Shown here: positions 49,698 to 58,481 of the stretch, piece by piece | Layout of the letters: the number at the start of each line of letters is the position of its first letter | Numbering within the stretch: position 1 is the first letter of the stretch | Assembly: GCA_963738545.1 (NCBI GenBank) | Contig: CAVTXA010000008.1 | Coordinates: forward strand, 186,001-250,000 | Origin: Bog-756 sp963738545 | GTDB taxonomy: Bacteria > Actinomycetota > Acidimicrobiia > Acidimicrobiales > RAAP-2 | Length of the DNA stretch: 64,000 nt | Direction of reading: 5' to 3' | The notes under the pieces: generated by a model | What the model was told of the DNA's origin: nothing | Database searches by the model: none | The model's input: only the letters and a program-made list of their open reading frames with translations | Position numbers and translations under genes: made by a program

Positions 49698-50519
49698 TCA
49701 GAGTTGGTCGACGTAGGTGTCGGTGCCGACCACCGTGCGGAAGAAGGGGGCGGCGAGCAGGAGGTCGGCCAGTCCCGCCGACTCGACCCCGTCGGTGTAG
49801 GCCCGGATCCGGTCGAGCGAGGCCTCGGTGTCACCCCCGATGAACAGCAGCTGGACCAGGCGGTCGGTGCCACCCGCCGGTGATCCGAGGTCCATGGGGA
49901 CGTCGCGGGGTCCCTCATCGGGGACCGAGGGGACCCAGGATGACGCCATCTCGATGTCCGAGCCCTGCAACAGGGGGCCGAGGTGGTCGGCGGCCAGGCG
50001 GTCCTGGAGCTCGTCAGCCGTCCCCGATCGGGCGTCCCACCACAGGATGACCAGGCCGTCGTAGTGATGGTCGAGGGCCAGTTCGACGGGGACCGGGTCC
50101 TCGTCGCGGTAGACCGTGGTCAGCTGGTTGAACAGGGCGGTGTGGACGTGGGTCCGCTCGGGGAAGCCCCGCCCGCCGGCGTAGAGCTCGCGTACCTGGG
50201 GCACGGCCCACTCCTCGAAGTGGTCGTCGTGATGGCCCTGCTCGACCCAGTAGATGGCCACGTAGCTGCCGGCATCGACGGGGCGGGCGATGATGCTCTC
50301 GGCCGGCCAGCGCCGGTCCTTCAGGGTGCGGGGGGCCACCCATCGGCTCCCGGCGAATAACCAGGGACCGACCAGGCAGCCGGCGTAGTAGTGATCCCGC
50401 TCGTACCAGCGGTTGTAGGCCCGCTCGTAGCCCTTGGCCGGGTCCACCAGGGTGAGCAGCATGCTGCCCACCTTCACCGGGTAGTCCCCGACCCCGCCGA
50501 CGTCCAATGGATAGTTCAC
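49698..50519 (-). CDS. Protein of unknown function with two EthD/Dabb-like halves
   Basis: 273 residues from GTG 50519, chosen because GGGGGAGG lies 5-6 bases upstream. The first half contains NRWYERDHYYAGCLVGPWLF followed by AGSRWV; the second half contains RLAADHLGPLLQGSDIEMAS followed by SW. Both look like dimeric alpha/beta-barrel (ferredoxin-like) modules in which a helix carries a D-H pair, as in EthD-type proteins. If so, this is an internal duplication. No named family recognised and no catalytic claim can be made. Upstream neighbour is the divergent KimA-like transporter gene. Confidence 0.6.
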   Translation of the reverse strand: MNYPLDVGGVGDYPVKVGSMLLTLVDPAKGYERAYNRWYERDHYYAGCLVGPWLFAGSRWVAPRTLKDRRWPAESIIARPVDAGSYVAIYWVEQGHHDDHFEEWAVPQVRELYAGGRGFPERTHVHTALFNQLTTVYRDEDPVPVELALDHHYDGLVILWWDARSGTADELQDRLAADHLGPLLQGSDIEMASSWVPSVPDEGPRDVPMDLGSPAGGTDRLVQLLFIGGDTEASLDRIRAYTDGVESAGLADLLLAAPFFRTVVGTDTYVDQL

Positions 50520-50701
50520 GACGACCTCCCCCGCGGGCGACACCTCCCGCCCGATCCGTATCTGCTGACCGGTCGATGGTACTGCCGACGGGGGACGGCA
50601 TCCGTCGCCCTGCGGACCACCGGTGCTTTACTCCATCTCGGAATGCCTCCAGCGCCATCATCCTGCTCCCGGGTCGACCGACCCGTTCGACGGTGGGGCC
50701 C

Positions 50702-52681
50702 GTGAACGCCGACACTCCTCCGGCGGTCGCCGCCGGTCGCATCGGCACGGCGCGGCCGGGGCCGCTGGCCTCCACCTGGCGGGTGCTGATCGGTCGGCCG
50801 CTCAAGTCGAGCGAGGCCCGCCACGGCGAGATCACGCCCCTCGAAGGCCTGCCCGCCCTCTCCCTCGACGCCCTGACGTCGGTGGCCTACGGGCCCGAGG
50901 CCATCGTCTTGGTGCTCGGGACCGCCGGGGTGGCCGCCCTCCACCTGGTCCTGCCCATCACCATCGCCATCGTCGGGCTCCTCGCCCTCCTCGTGATCTC
51001 GTACCGGCAGGTCATCGACGGCTACCCCCACGGTGGCGGCGCCTACGCCGTGTCCCGGGCCAACCTCGGGGTGGGCGCCTCCCAGCTGGCGGCGGCCTCG
51101 CTGGTGGTGGACTACACCCTGACCGTGGCCGTCTCCATCGCCGCCGGCATCGCCGCCCTCACCTCGGCCTTCCCGGCGCTGACCGGTGCCACGGTGCCCC
51201 TGTGCCTGGCCGAGCTGGCCGTGCTCACCATCCTCAACCTGCGTGGCCTGGGCGAGACGGCCCGCGCCTTCCTCCTCCCGACCTTCTTGTTCATCGTGGG
51301 CCTGCTGGTCGTCATCGCCATCGGGATCGTCCATCCCCTCGACCCCAATCTGGCCCAGACCGGAGCCTCGCAGACGGCCAAGGTCAACCTGGCCCCCGTC
51401 GGGCTGCTGCTGATCCTCAAGGCCTTCTCCGCCGGTTGCAGCGCCCTCACCGGTGTGGAGGCCATCGCCAACGGGGTGCCGCTGTTCCGTGAGCCCCGCC
51501 AGGCCCGGGCCAAGCAGACCGAGCTCCTCCTCGGGGTCCTCCTCGGGGTGATGCTCATCGGCCTGGCCGTCCTGGTCCGCAAGTTCCACGTCGGACCGCG
51601 CACCGGCCAGACCGTGCTGAGCCAGGTGATGGCCTACTCGGTGGGGCGGGGGTGGCTCTACTACCTCGTCTCCCTCTCCATCACCGTGGTGCTGGGGCTG
51701 GCCGCCAACACTTCCTTTGGAGGACTGCCGGTGCTGGCCAGCCTGCTGTCGCGGGACCACTATCTCCCCCACGCCTTCGCCCTGCGCGGGGACCGGTTGG
51801 TGTTCAGCAAGGGCATCTGGGCCCTGGCCACCGCGGCCGCCGTGCTCCTCGTCATCGTCCGGGGCAACACCAACACCCTCATCCCCCTCTTCGCCATCGG
51901 GGTGTTCATCGGGTTCACCCTGGCCCAGACGGGGATGGTCCTCCACTGGCGCAGGGACCGCCCACCCCGGTGGCGGCGGAAGGCCGCGCTCAATGGCGTC
52001 GGCGCGTTCGTCACCGCCGTGGCCACCGTGGTCTTCCTGTTCACCAAGTTCGTCGAGGGGGCGTGGGTGGTCGTGGTCGTCATCCCCCTCCTCATCGTGA
52101 TGTTCCACCGCATCCGGGCGTACTACGTCCGACTGGGCGAGATCCTGGGCATCGGCTCGGTCCCCCCTATGCCCCGTACCGGCCGTGTGCTGGTCATCGT
52201 CCCGGTGAACGGGGTCACCCGGCTGACGTCGTTCGTCATCTCCGAAGCCCTGTCCATCGGGGACGACGTGATCGCCCTGGCCGTGACGTTCTCGGACGAG
52301 GTCGAGCGGGAGGCCGAGCTGGAACGGGAGTGGAACCGGTGGGACAGCGGGGTGCGCCTGGTGACCCTGCGCTCCCAGTACCACTCGGTGGCCCGGCCCA
52401 TCCTGCGGTTCATCAACGCCTTCGAGCGCCGCGAGCACGACTACGACCACATCATCGTGCTGATCCCGGTGATCCAGCCGGACCGGTGGTACCAGCGTGC
52501 CTTCCACAACCAGCTCGACCTGGTGCTGTCCGGGGCCCTGCGGGACCGGGCGGAGCTGGCCGTGGCCCGCCTCCCGGTGACCATGAAGCAGCTCCAGGGC
52601 GCGCCGGCCGCCCCCGCGGACGTCCGGGCCGACCCGCCACCCCCGGATCCCGCTCCTCCGGCGCCCAGGCCCCCGGCGTGA
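50702..52681 (+). CDS. APC-superfamily permease, KimA-like potassium transporter
   Basis: 659 residues from GTG 50702. After a cytoplasmic start (RPLKSSEARHGEITPLEGLP) come the first helices with ALSLDALTSVAYGPEAIVLV, and about twelve membrane segments in all. The cytoplasmic C-terminal domain (RVLVIVPVNGVTRLTSFVIS, then DDVIALAVTFSDE, NQLDLVLSGALRDRAELAVA) is that of the KimA/YdaO group rather than amino-acid permeases. KimA imports K+ with protons. The tail is Pro-rich. In Bacillus such genes are controlled by c-di-AMP riboswitches, but none is visible in the 182-base gap upstream. Confidence 0.85.
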   Translation: MNADTPPAVAAGRIGTARPGPLASTWRVLIGRPLKSSEARHGEITPLEGLPALSLDALTSVAYGPEAIVLVLGTAGVAALHLVLPITIAIVGLLALLVISYRQVIDGYPHGGGAYAVSRANLGVGASQLAAASLVVDYTLTVAVSIAAGIAALTSAFPALTGATVPLCLAELAVLTILNLRGLGETARAFLLPTFLFIVGLLVVIAIGIVHPLDPNLAQTGASQTAKVNLAPVGLLLILKAFSAGCSALTGVEAIANGVPLFREPRQARAKQTELLLGVLLGVMLIGLAVLVRKFHVGPRTGQTVLSQVMAYSVGRGWLYYLVSLSITVVLGLAANTSFGGLPVLASLLSRDHYLPHAFALRGDRLVFSKGIWALATAAAVLLVIVRGNTNTLIPLFAIGVFIGFTLAQTGMVLHWRRDRPPRWRRKAALNGVGAFVTAVATVVFLFTKFVEGAWVVVVVIPLLIVMFHRIRAYYVRLGEILGIGSVPPMPRTGRVLVIVPVNGVTRLTSFVISEALSIGDDVIALAVTFSDEVEREAELEREWNRWDSGVRLVTLRSQYHSVARPILRFINAFERREHDYDHIIVLIPVIQPDRWYQRAFHNQLDLVLSGALRDRAELAVARLPVTMKQLQGAPAAPADVRADPPPPDPAPPAPRPPA

Positions 52682-52709
52682 CCGTCGCCCCATGGGCCAA
52701 GATGCGGGC

Positions 52710-53192
52710 ATGCGTGAACACCGTTATTCGTTCGAGATGCCCCACTCGGCGGCCCGCGTGTGGGCCCTGTTCCAGGACTACGACCGCTGGACGGACTATG
52801 CCCCGATGGTCCTGCGGGTGGAGGTGCTGTACCCCGGGGACGACGAGCACAACGGCCGGCTGAGGCGGGTCATCTACAAGATGCCCCTCGGCCGGGAGGG
52901 TTCGGCCCTGGAACTGGTCACCGACGTCGAGCCCGAACGGGGCTACACGTACACCATGATCTCGAACAAGCCCGGCAACGACCAGATCGGTCACGTCCGC
53001 CTCGAGCCCCTGGGCCCCAACCGCACCCGCTTCCACTTCGACGAGCGCTACGACCTCACCACCTGGCCGTTCCGCTGGTTCGAGGGGCCCATCTACACGT
53101 TCATCAACAAGAACAACGAGGACAGTATGCGACGGGCCTCGTCGTGGCTGACCGCCCATCCCGAGTACCGCCCCGACCTCGTCGCCCCCTGA
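52710..53192 (+). CDS. SRPBCC family protein
   Basis: 160 residues. The START-like fold is suggested by the opening REHRYSFEMPHSAARVWALF followed by QDYDRWTDYAP, then RLRRVIYKMPLGREGSALEL, YTYTMISNKPGNDQIGHVRL, TRFHFDERYDLTTWPFRWFE and the long C-terminal helix YTFINKNNEDSMRRASSWLT. The family binds hydrophobic ligands (lipids, polyketides). ATG 52692 is an alternative start. Lies 28 bases after the KimA-like gene on the same strand. Confidence 0.82.
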   Translation: MREHRYSFEMPHSAARVWALFQDYDRWTDYAPMVLRVEVLYPGDDEHNGRLRRVIYKMPLGREGSALELVTDVEPERGYTYTMISNKPGNDQIGHVRLEPLGPNRTRFHFDERYDLTTWPFRWFEGPIYTFINKNNEDSMRRASSWLTAHPEYRPDLVAP

Positions 53193-53228
53193 GGAGGGGC
53201 GCCGACCGATGCCTCAGGGTCCGGTCGG

Positions 53229-54218
53229 TCAGGGCGTTCCGGTCAGCTCATCGGTGATGTCGTTGACCAGCGGCCGACCGGCCAGGAAGCGGTCGAGATT
53301 GTCGGCGAACAGGTCGGCCTGGCGCTGCAACCGGCCCATACCTCCGGCCGAGTTGTGCGGGGTGATCCGAACCGACGGATGGGTCCAGAACGGATGGTCG
53401 TCGGGCAGCGGCTCGGTCCGGAAGACGTCGAGTACCGCCACCGCGGGCACGCCCCGGTCCAGGGCGGCCACGAGGGCGTCCTCGTCGACCAGCGAGCCCC
53501 GGGACACGTTGACCAGGACCGAACCCTCCTTCATGCGGCCCAGGAAGTCGGCGTCGACCAGGTCGGCGGTCTCCGGTGTCGCCGGAGCGGCCAGTACGAC
53601 GACGTCGGCCTGGCCGACCACCTCGGGAAGCTGGTCGGTGGTCACCGTCCGATCGGTCGGGTCGTCGGCCCCTGGCCGTCGGCGGCAACCGATCACCCGG
53701 GCCCCGAAGGCCCGGGCCCGGGTGGCGACCTCGGTACCGATCCCTCCCAGACCCACCACCAGCCAGGTGGTGCCGGCCACCTCCCGCCAGTCGTGGATGC
53801 GCCAGGACCGCGGCCCGACCTGGCTGCGCCACGCGCCGGCGTCCTGGAACTCGTCGAGCACAGCCCGGATGACGAACTCGGCGATGGGGACACTGTTCAC
53901 GTGGGCGTTGGTGACCGAGACGCCCGCAGACGCCAGCCGGGCGAAGACCGGGGCGTCGTAGCCGGCCGCCGGAGAGGCGAACCACCGCAACGTCGCCAAC
54001 CGGGTCAGCGAGGAGAAGAACGTCCCGATGGGGGCGCCTTCACGGAACAGGTCCGACGTCCCCCAGGCCACCTCGGGCCGGGCGTCGTCCCATGCGACCG
54101 GGCCGCCGTTCTCGTCCACCAGGGTGCCGTCGGGTTGCAGGATGAGCCACTCGACCCCGGGTCGGCCCAGCTGGCCGGCGAAGCTCGCGTGGGCCACGGA
54201 GGTGAGGAGGACGAGCAC
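53229..54218 (-). CDS. D-2-hydroxyacid dehydrogenase (NAD-dependent)
   Basis: 329 residues. Rossmann core: TWLVVGLGGIGTEVATRARA, ARVIGCRRRPG, VVVLAAPATPETADLVD, catalytic Arg in VLVNVSRGSLVDEDALVAAL, Glu in LDVFRTEPLPDDHPFW and His in VRITPHNSAGG. The N-terminal catalytic domain is intact. Family members reduce 2-oxo acids (glyoxylate, hydroxypyruvate, phenylpyruvate). GTG 54218 is 2 bases after the SDR stop, so the two genes form an operon. Confidence 0.9.
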   Translation of the reverse strand: MLVLLTSVAHASFAGQLGRPGVEWLILQPDGTLVDENGGPVAWDDARPEVAWGTSDLFREGAPIGTFFSSLTRLATLRWFASPAAGYDAPVFARLASAGVSVTNAHVNSVPIAEFVIRAVLDEFQDAGAWRSQVGPRSWRIHDWREVAGTTWLVVGLGGIGTEVATRARAFGARVIGCRRRPGADDPTDRTVTTDQLPEVVGQADVVVLAAPATPETADLVDADFLGRMKEGSVLVNVSRGSLVDEDALVAALDRGVPAVAVLDVFRTEPLPDDHPFWTHPSVRITPHNSAGGMGRLQRQADLFADNLDRFLAGRPLVNDITDELTGTP

Positions 54219-54220
54219 GG

Positions 54221-55051
54221 TCAGGGGTCGACGGGCTCGAGACCGTCGAGCATCGACCGGCCGGTCAGATCGAACATGGTCTCGTCGTCGGACTGACGCC
54301 AGACGTCCAGGAGGCCGATGGACAGCGGGTCGCAGCCGTAGCGCATGGGCCCGTCGTCATCCAGGATGGCGTCGACGATGAGGGCGGCGGCGCTCGCCGG
54401 GGTGGCCACCATGGGATCGGCGTTCTCCGTGCGGAGCCGGGCCGCCAGTTCTGCCATGGGCCGGTAGCGGTCGTAACCGGCGGCGGCCGCTTCCTCCTTA
54501 CTCAGCTGGAACATGTCGGTGTCGACGGGTCCCGGGACGATCTCCACCACGCGGATGCCCGATAGCGCCACCTCGACCCGCAGGGAGTCCCCGAAGGCCG
54601 AGACGGCGGCCTTGGAGGCGCGGTAGGTGGAGTAGAAGGGAACGCTGGCGAAGATCGATGACGAGGAGATGTTGCAGACCACCGCGGGTCGATTGGCCCG
54701 GAGCACCGGGATGGCGGCCATGGTCGTGGCCACGAGGCCGATGACGTTGGTCTCGAAGACGTACCGCCAGTCGTCCAGGCTGCTGTGCTCGACGGGCAGG
54801 AAGTCGGAGTCCACCCCGGCGTTGTTGACCAGTACCTGCAGATCGTCGGGCAGGGCGTCGGCGTCGACGTCGGTGACGTCCATCCGGGCCACACGCAACC
54901 GCCCGGTGGTGGAGGCGGCCAGATCGGCCCCGGCCTCGGGGTGGCGCATCGTGGCCACCGTGGGGAAGCCCCGGTCGGCCAGCTCGAGGGCCACGGCCCG
55001 GCCGATGCCCCGGCTGGCCCCGGTGACCAGTGCACTTCCGGTGATGTCCAC
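54221..55051 (-). CDS. Short-chain dehydrogenase/reductase (SDR)
   Basis: 276 residues, classical SDR size. Cofactor motif SALVTGASRGIGRAVALELA, LVNNAGVDS (NNAG), Ser in CNISSSSIFASVPF and the catalytic YRASKAA (Y-x3-K), then VVEIVPGPVDTDMF. The missing acidic residue at the end of strand 2 (MRHPEAG) suggests NADP preference. Starts at GTG 55051. First gene of the operon with the 2-hydroxyacid dehydrogenase; both reduce carbonyls or oxidise alcohols, possibly successive steps. Confidence 0.9.
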   Translation of the reverse strand: MDITGSALVTGASRGIGRAVALELADRGFPTVATMRHPEAGADLAASTTGRLRVARMDVTDVDADALPDDLQVLVNNAGVDSDFLPVEHSSLDDWRYVFETNVIGLVATTMAAIPVLRANRPAVVCNISSSSIFASVPFYSTYRASKAAVSAFGDSLRVEVALSGIRVVEIVPGPVDTDMFQLSKEEAAAAGYDRYRPMAELAARLRTENADPMVATPASAAALIVDAILDDDGPMRYGCDPLSIGLLDVWRQSDDETMFDLTGRSMLDGLEPVDP

Positions 55052-55178
55052 AGCCGTGTCTCCTTCGCTCTCGGCCCCGTGACCACCGGGATCGGCTCAC
55101 CCCCCGGACCCGTGGCGGCGTCAGTCTGTCAACGTACCCGAGTGCCGTTCGTCGTCGGACTCCCGATGGGCGCGGCAG

Positions 55179-56846
55179 TCAGGAGCGCGCTCGGGGTGAG
55201 CCACCGGCGTAGGCCGCGGCGTGGGTCCCCGCCCCGTGTCCCCACACCAGACCCATGCCGATCGACGTTCCGCCGCCGTAGTAGGCCGGACCGGCCGGGC
55301 TGGCGATCACGTTGCCGGCACCGTAGAGCCCGGGTATCGGACGTCCGCCCACATGGAGGACCCGTCCATCCACGTCCACCCGGGGCCCACCCTTGGTCCC
55401 CACCGAGCCCACATGGACCGGGAGCGCATAGAACGGCCCCTCGGCCACGGTGCCCAGGTTCGGGTGCGGTGCCCCCGGGTCGCCGTGGAATCGGTCGTAG
55501 GCGCTCGATCCCCGTCCGAAGTCACGGTCCCGTCCGCCGGCCACGAAACGGTTCCAGCGTTCGACGGTCTCGGCTAGGCCCACGGGGTCGATGCCGGTCT
55601 GGAGGGCGAGGCCCTCCAGGGTGTCGTGGACGTGCAGCCAGTCCGGGTCGGGGTCGCCGGGCCGGCAGGTGGACACCGGGTACCGCGACCGGTACTGCCG
55701 GTCGAACACCACCCAGGACGGCAGGTTCCGGGGCGAGTACTCGTTGACGTCGAACGAGAAGAAGGACTTCCCGAGGTCGTTGTAGTTTCCCGCCTCGTTG
55801 ACGAACCGCTGGCCGAACCGGTTGACCATGATGGAGTGGGGGGCGGTGCGCTCCACGCCCACGAACCGGGCCAGCGGCCGACCGTCGTAGACCTCGCCCG
55901 GCACCGAGGAGGCCGGGTACCACCAGGTCTCGTTCATGTTGGCCAGGTCGGCGCCCACGGCCATGGCCATGGCCAGGCCGTCGCCCTGGTTGGAGGGGGG
56001 ACTGTGGGGATGGGTGAGGGGACCGGGCAGGAACCGCTCCCTCAGCGAGGCGTTCCACTCGTACCCCCCCGAGGCCAGGACAACGGCAGCAGCGGGAAGC
56101 TCGGTCCGGCCACCCGGCCGGTCGACCACGAGGCCGGCCACGCGGGCGTCGGCCCCGCCACCGGACATCGTGACCTCGACGGCAGGGGTCTCGAGCCGTG
56201 GCTCGATGCCTGCGGCCAAGCAGGCCTCCAGCAGCGCGCCGATCAGGGCCTGGCCGCAGGCCACCTGGCCGGCCGCCACGCGGGCCCGCACCAGGGCGGC
56301 GTCGAACTGCTCGGGGGTGTAGGACGGACGCCACTTCACCGTGGCCTCCTGCAGGGTGAGGGGGAGGCCCAGCACCGGCGGCCGGCGGAGTCGCCCGGCC
56401 CACGGGCCCAGGCGGTGGGTGTCGTAGAGGGCGGGCTCCATCATCCGGCCCTGGGCCTTCGCCCCCTCCATCTCGGGGTGGTAGTCGGGCCAGGTCATGG
56501 GGCGCAGCTCGAGCGGCGTGGTGCGCTCGAGCTCGGCCAGGATCGCCGGACCCCGGTCCACGTAGTGCTCGAGCAACTCGGTCGGCGTCCTTCCGGCGGT
56601 CAGCCGCTCCATGTAGGCCAGGGCCTCGGGCCGGGAGTCGTCCGACCCGAGCTCGGCCATGTGATGGTTCCGCGGCATCCACACACCGCCGCCGGAGACG
56701 GCGGTCGTGCCCCCGACCGATCCGGTGGACTCGACCATGGTCACCCGGGCGCCGCCGGCGCCCGCGGCCAGGGCGGCACTCAGGGCGGCCGCCCCCGATC
56801 CGACCACGATGACCTCCGGGGTGGAGGGGCCCGGACGGGTGGTCAC
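55179..56846 (-). CDS. FAD-dependent oxidoreductase, 3-ketosteroid-delta1-dehydrogenase/fumarate-reductase-like
   Basis: 555 residues. FAD motif EVIVVGSGAAALSAALAAGA, VTMVESTGSVGGTTAVSGGG, WMPRNHHMAELGSDDSRPEA, then VVLASGGYEWNASLRERFLP, HSIMVNRFGQRFVNEAGNYN, and the C-terminal GNVIASPAGPAYYGGGTSIG with a flavin-binding glycine run. This is the KstD/succinate-dehydrogenase flavoprotein group. The KstD-type proline-rich PTELLEHYVDRGP and YYGGGTSIG fit steroid or bile-acid dehydrogenases, but other enones are possible. Co-oriented with the SDR and hydroxyacid dehydrogenase genes. Confidence 0.87.
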   Translation of the reverse strand: MTTRPGPSTPEVIVVGSGAAALSAALAAGAGGARVTMVESTGSVGGTTAVSGGGVWMPRNHHMAELGSDDSRPEALAYMERLTAGRTPTELLEHYVDRGPAILAELERTTPLELRPMTWPDYHPEMEGAKAQGRMMEPALYDTHRLGPWAGRLRRPPVLGLPLTLQEATVKWRPSYTPEQFDAALVRARVAAGQVACGQALIGALLEACLAAGIEPRLETPAVEVTMSGGGADARVAGLVVDRPGGRTELPAAAVVLASGGYEWNASLRERFLPGPLTHPHSPPSNQGDGLAMAMAVGADLANMNETWWYPASSVPGEVYDGRPLARFVGVERTAPHSIMVNRFGQRFVNEAGNYNDLGKSFFSFDVNEYSPRNLPSWVVFDRQYRSRYPVSTCRPGDPDPDWLHVHDTLEGLALQTGIDPVGLAETVERWNRFVAGGRDRDFGRGSSAYDRFHGDPGAPHPNLGTVAEGPFYALPVHVGSVGTKGGPRVDVDGRVLHVGGRPIPGLYGAGNVIASPAGPAYYGGGTSIGMGLVWGHGAGTHAAAYAGGSPRARS

Positions 56847-56895
56847 CGGACCTCGGCCACCTCAGGCACGGACCGCGTGGCGGCGGATCTCGGGA

Positions 56896-57300
56896 TCAGG
56901 CACCGGTGGCTCGGCCCGCCGGGGCGAGCAGGGTGATCTCTCGCCGGCTAAACCGCCACGCCTCACCGTCCCGGACCAGCTGGTCGTGGTAGCGCCCGGT
57001 GGCCACCAGGACGAGGCCCTCGGCCGTCGGACGCACGAACAGGTAGTCGGTGTGGGCCGACGCCGCGTCCCCGTCCACGTCGACCAGGACGTTGGCGGTG
57101 ATGTGTTTCCCCCGGCCTTCCGGGGGCTGGACCTTTTCCATGTAGCCCCGGATGGAGGGGCGCCCCTCGTGGGTGGTGCCGCCGAAGAGCAGCTGGGCGT
57201 CGTCGGAGAACAGCTCGATCCAACCGTCGAAGTCGCCGTCGTCGAGGAGCTGGCAGTACCTGGCCAGCGTCCCTTTGACCTGATCCTCGTCATCCCCCAC
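56896..57300 (-). CDS. NTF2-like/SnoaL-like protein
   Basis: 134 residues from GTG 57300. Cone-shaped NTF2-like fold: VKGTLARYCQLLDDGDFDGW, IELFSDDAQLLFGGTTHEGR, GYMEKVQ, HITANVLVDVDGDAASAHTD and RYHDQLVRDGEAWRFSRREI. Such proteins are isomerases, hydratases or binding subunits (ketosteroid isomerase fold). It follows the KstD-like gene divergently? No: both are on the minus strand, with this gene 49 bases upstream of it, so they may form one operon; a ketosteroid-isomerase-type role would then make sense. The upstream open frame is not used. Confidence 0.83.
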   Translation of the reverse strand: MGDDEDQVKGTLARYCQLLDDGDFDGWIELFSDDAQLLFGGTTHEGRPSIRGYMEKVQPPEGRGKHITANVLVDVDGDAASAHTDYLFVRPTAEGLVLVATGRYHDQLVRDGEAWRFSRREITLLAPAGRATGA

Positions 57301-57529
57301 GATGCATCCCCGCTTCGTTGCGTGCCGGCGGACCATCGGGCCGCACCGTCACCTGCAGGGATGATAGATGTCTCGCTGTTGGATGTGCTGGAGGAGCCAG
57401 TGGGGGCATGGGCTCGTTGTCCCCGGCCCCACCGGCACGGCCGGGGTTCGTTCCGAACGCGGTGCAGGTCGGCGGCCATGGCACTAGCTTCGGCAACCGG
57501 CGCATCGGCCGCCCGGACTGGAGTTGACC

Positions 57530-58420
57530 ATGGAGACCCGCTCGTTCAACACGGTGATCTACCAAAAGGACGGGCCTGTCGCCTGGATCACCCTCGACTT
57601 CGCCGAGAAGGCCAATATCCAGACGTCGGACCTCGTCTTCGACGTCGACGCCTGCCTCGACGACGCCGACCGTGACTATGACATCAAGGTGCTGGTGATG
57701 AAGGCCAACGGGCCCGGGTTCAGCGCCGGACACGTGGTGACCGGAACCCCCGGCACCGAGATGCGGGAGATCGACGCCAGTACCGCCGCGCTCGGGAGTG
57801 TGTGGAAGGGCCAGTGGGACATCTACGGAACGCCGGTGCTCAAGCTGTGGGACTTCCCCAAGATCACCATCGCCCAGGTGCACGGGTACTGCCTCGGGGG
57901 CGGCACAGCCTGGGGCCTGCTGACCGACATGACGGTGGCCTCCGAGGACGCCTACTTCCAGTTCCCCGTCCTCCAGGGCATGGCCATGCCCAACATGGAG
58001 ACGGGCATCGAGCCGTGGATCTTCATGAACTGGAAGCGGTCCATGGAGTACATGCTCACCGGCCAGGAGATCGGGGCGGCCGAGGCCAAGGAGATGGGCC
58101 TGATCAACAGGGTGGTGTCGAGGGAGCGGCTCGACGACGAGGTCAACGAGTTGGCCTTCCACGTAGCCCAGGCGCCTCTCACCACCCTCATGGCGGCCAA
58201 GGCCAACATCCACCGGGCCTGGGACCACATGGGCTTCCGGACCCACCTCCAGGCGTCGAACGACCTGCTGACCATGGCCACCGCCGCCCGCGACGTCCAG
58301 GAGTACATCAAGGGCGTCTACGCCGAGGGTCTGCGGCCGAGGGACGCCGCCCGGCGCAATGCCGAACGGGCCACCACGTTGGCGGCCGAATCGAAGGCCA
58401 GGTTCGAGGCTGCCGACTGA
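57530..58420 (+). CDS. Enoyl-CoA hydratase/isomerase (crotonase) family protein
   Basis: 296 residues from ATG 57530 (GGAG 6 bases upstream). Crotonase features: VAWITLDFAEKANIQTSDLV, IKVLVMKANGPGFSAGHVVT (first oxyanion glycine), ITIAQVHGYCLGGGTAWGLL (second oxyanion), TVASEDAYFQFPVLQGMAMP and EAKEMGLINRVVSRERLDDE. The usual catalytic Glu pair is not clear in this region, so the reaction (hydratase, isomerase or hydrolase) is open. The C-terminal trimerisation part is complete. Divergent from the NTF2-like gene. Confidence 0.88.
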   Translation: METRSFNTVIYQKDGPVAWITLDFAEKANIQTSDLVFDVDACLDDADRDYDIKVLVMKANGPGFSAGHVVTGTPGTEMREIDASTAALGSVWKGQWDIYGTPVLKLWDFPKITIAQVHGYCLGGGTAWGLLTDMTVASEDAYFQFPVLQGMAMPNMETGIEPWIFMNWKRSMEYMLTGQEIGAAEAKEMGLINRVVSRERLDDEVNELAFHVAQAPLTTLMAAKANIHRAWDHMGFRTHLQASNDLLTMATAARDVQEYIKGVYAEGLRPRDAARRNAERATTLAAESKARFEAAD

Positions 58421-58481
58421 CCGTGTCCCGGCGGGTGATGGCCCGAGGTGGCCCGACGGTGGCGACCGGTGGTGCGGGCGG

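Noticed and set aside
50520..50701. ydaO (c-di-AMP) riboswitch before the KimA-like gene
   Set aside because: The conserved GGG/AAC and CGAC core blocks are not recognisable by eye in this gap.
50516..52711. 731-codon minus-strand ORF opposite the KimA-like gene
   Set aside because: Antisense shadow with His/Gly/Asp-rich composition and no motif.
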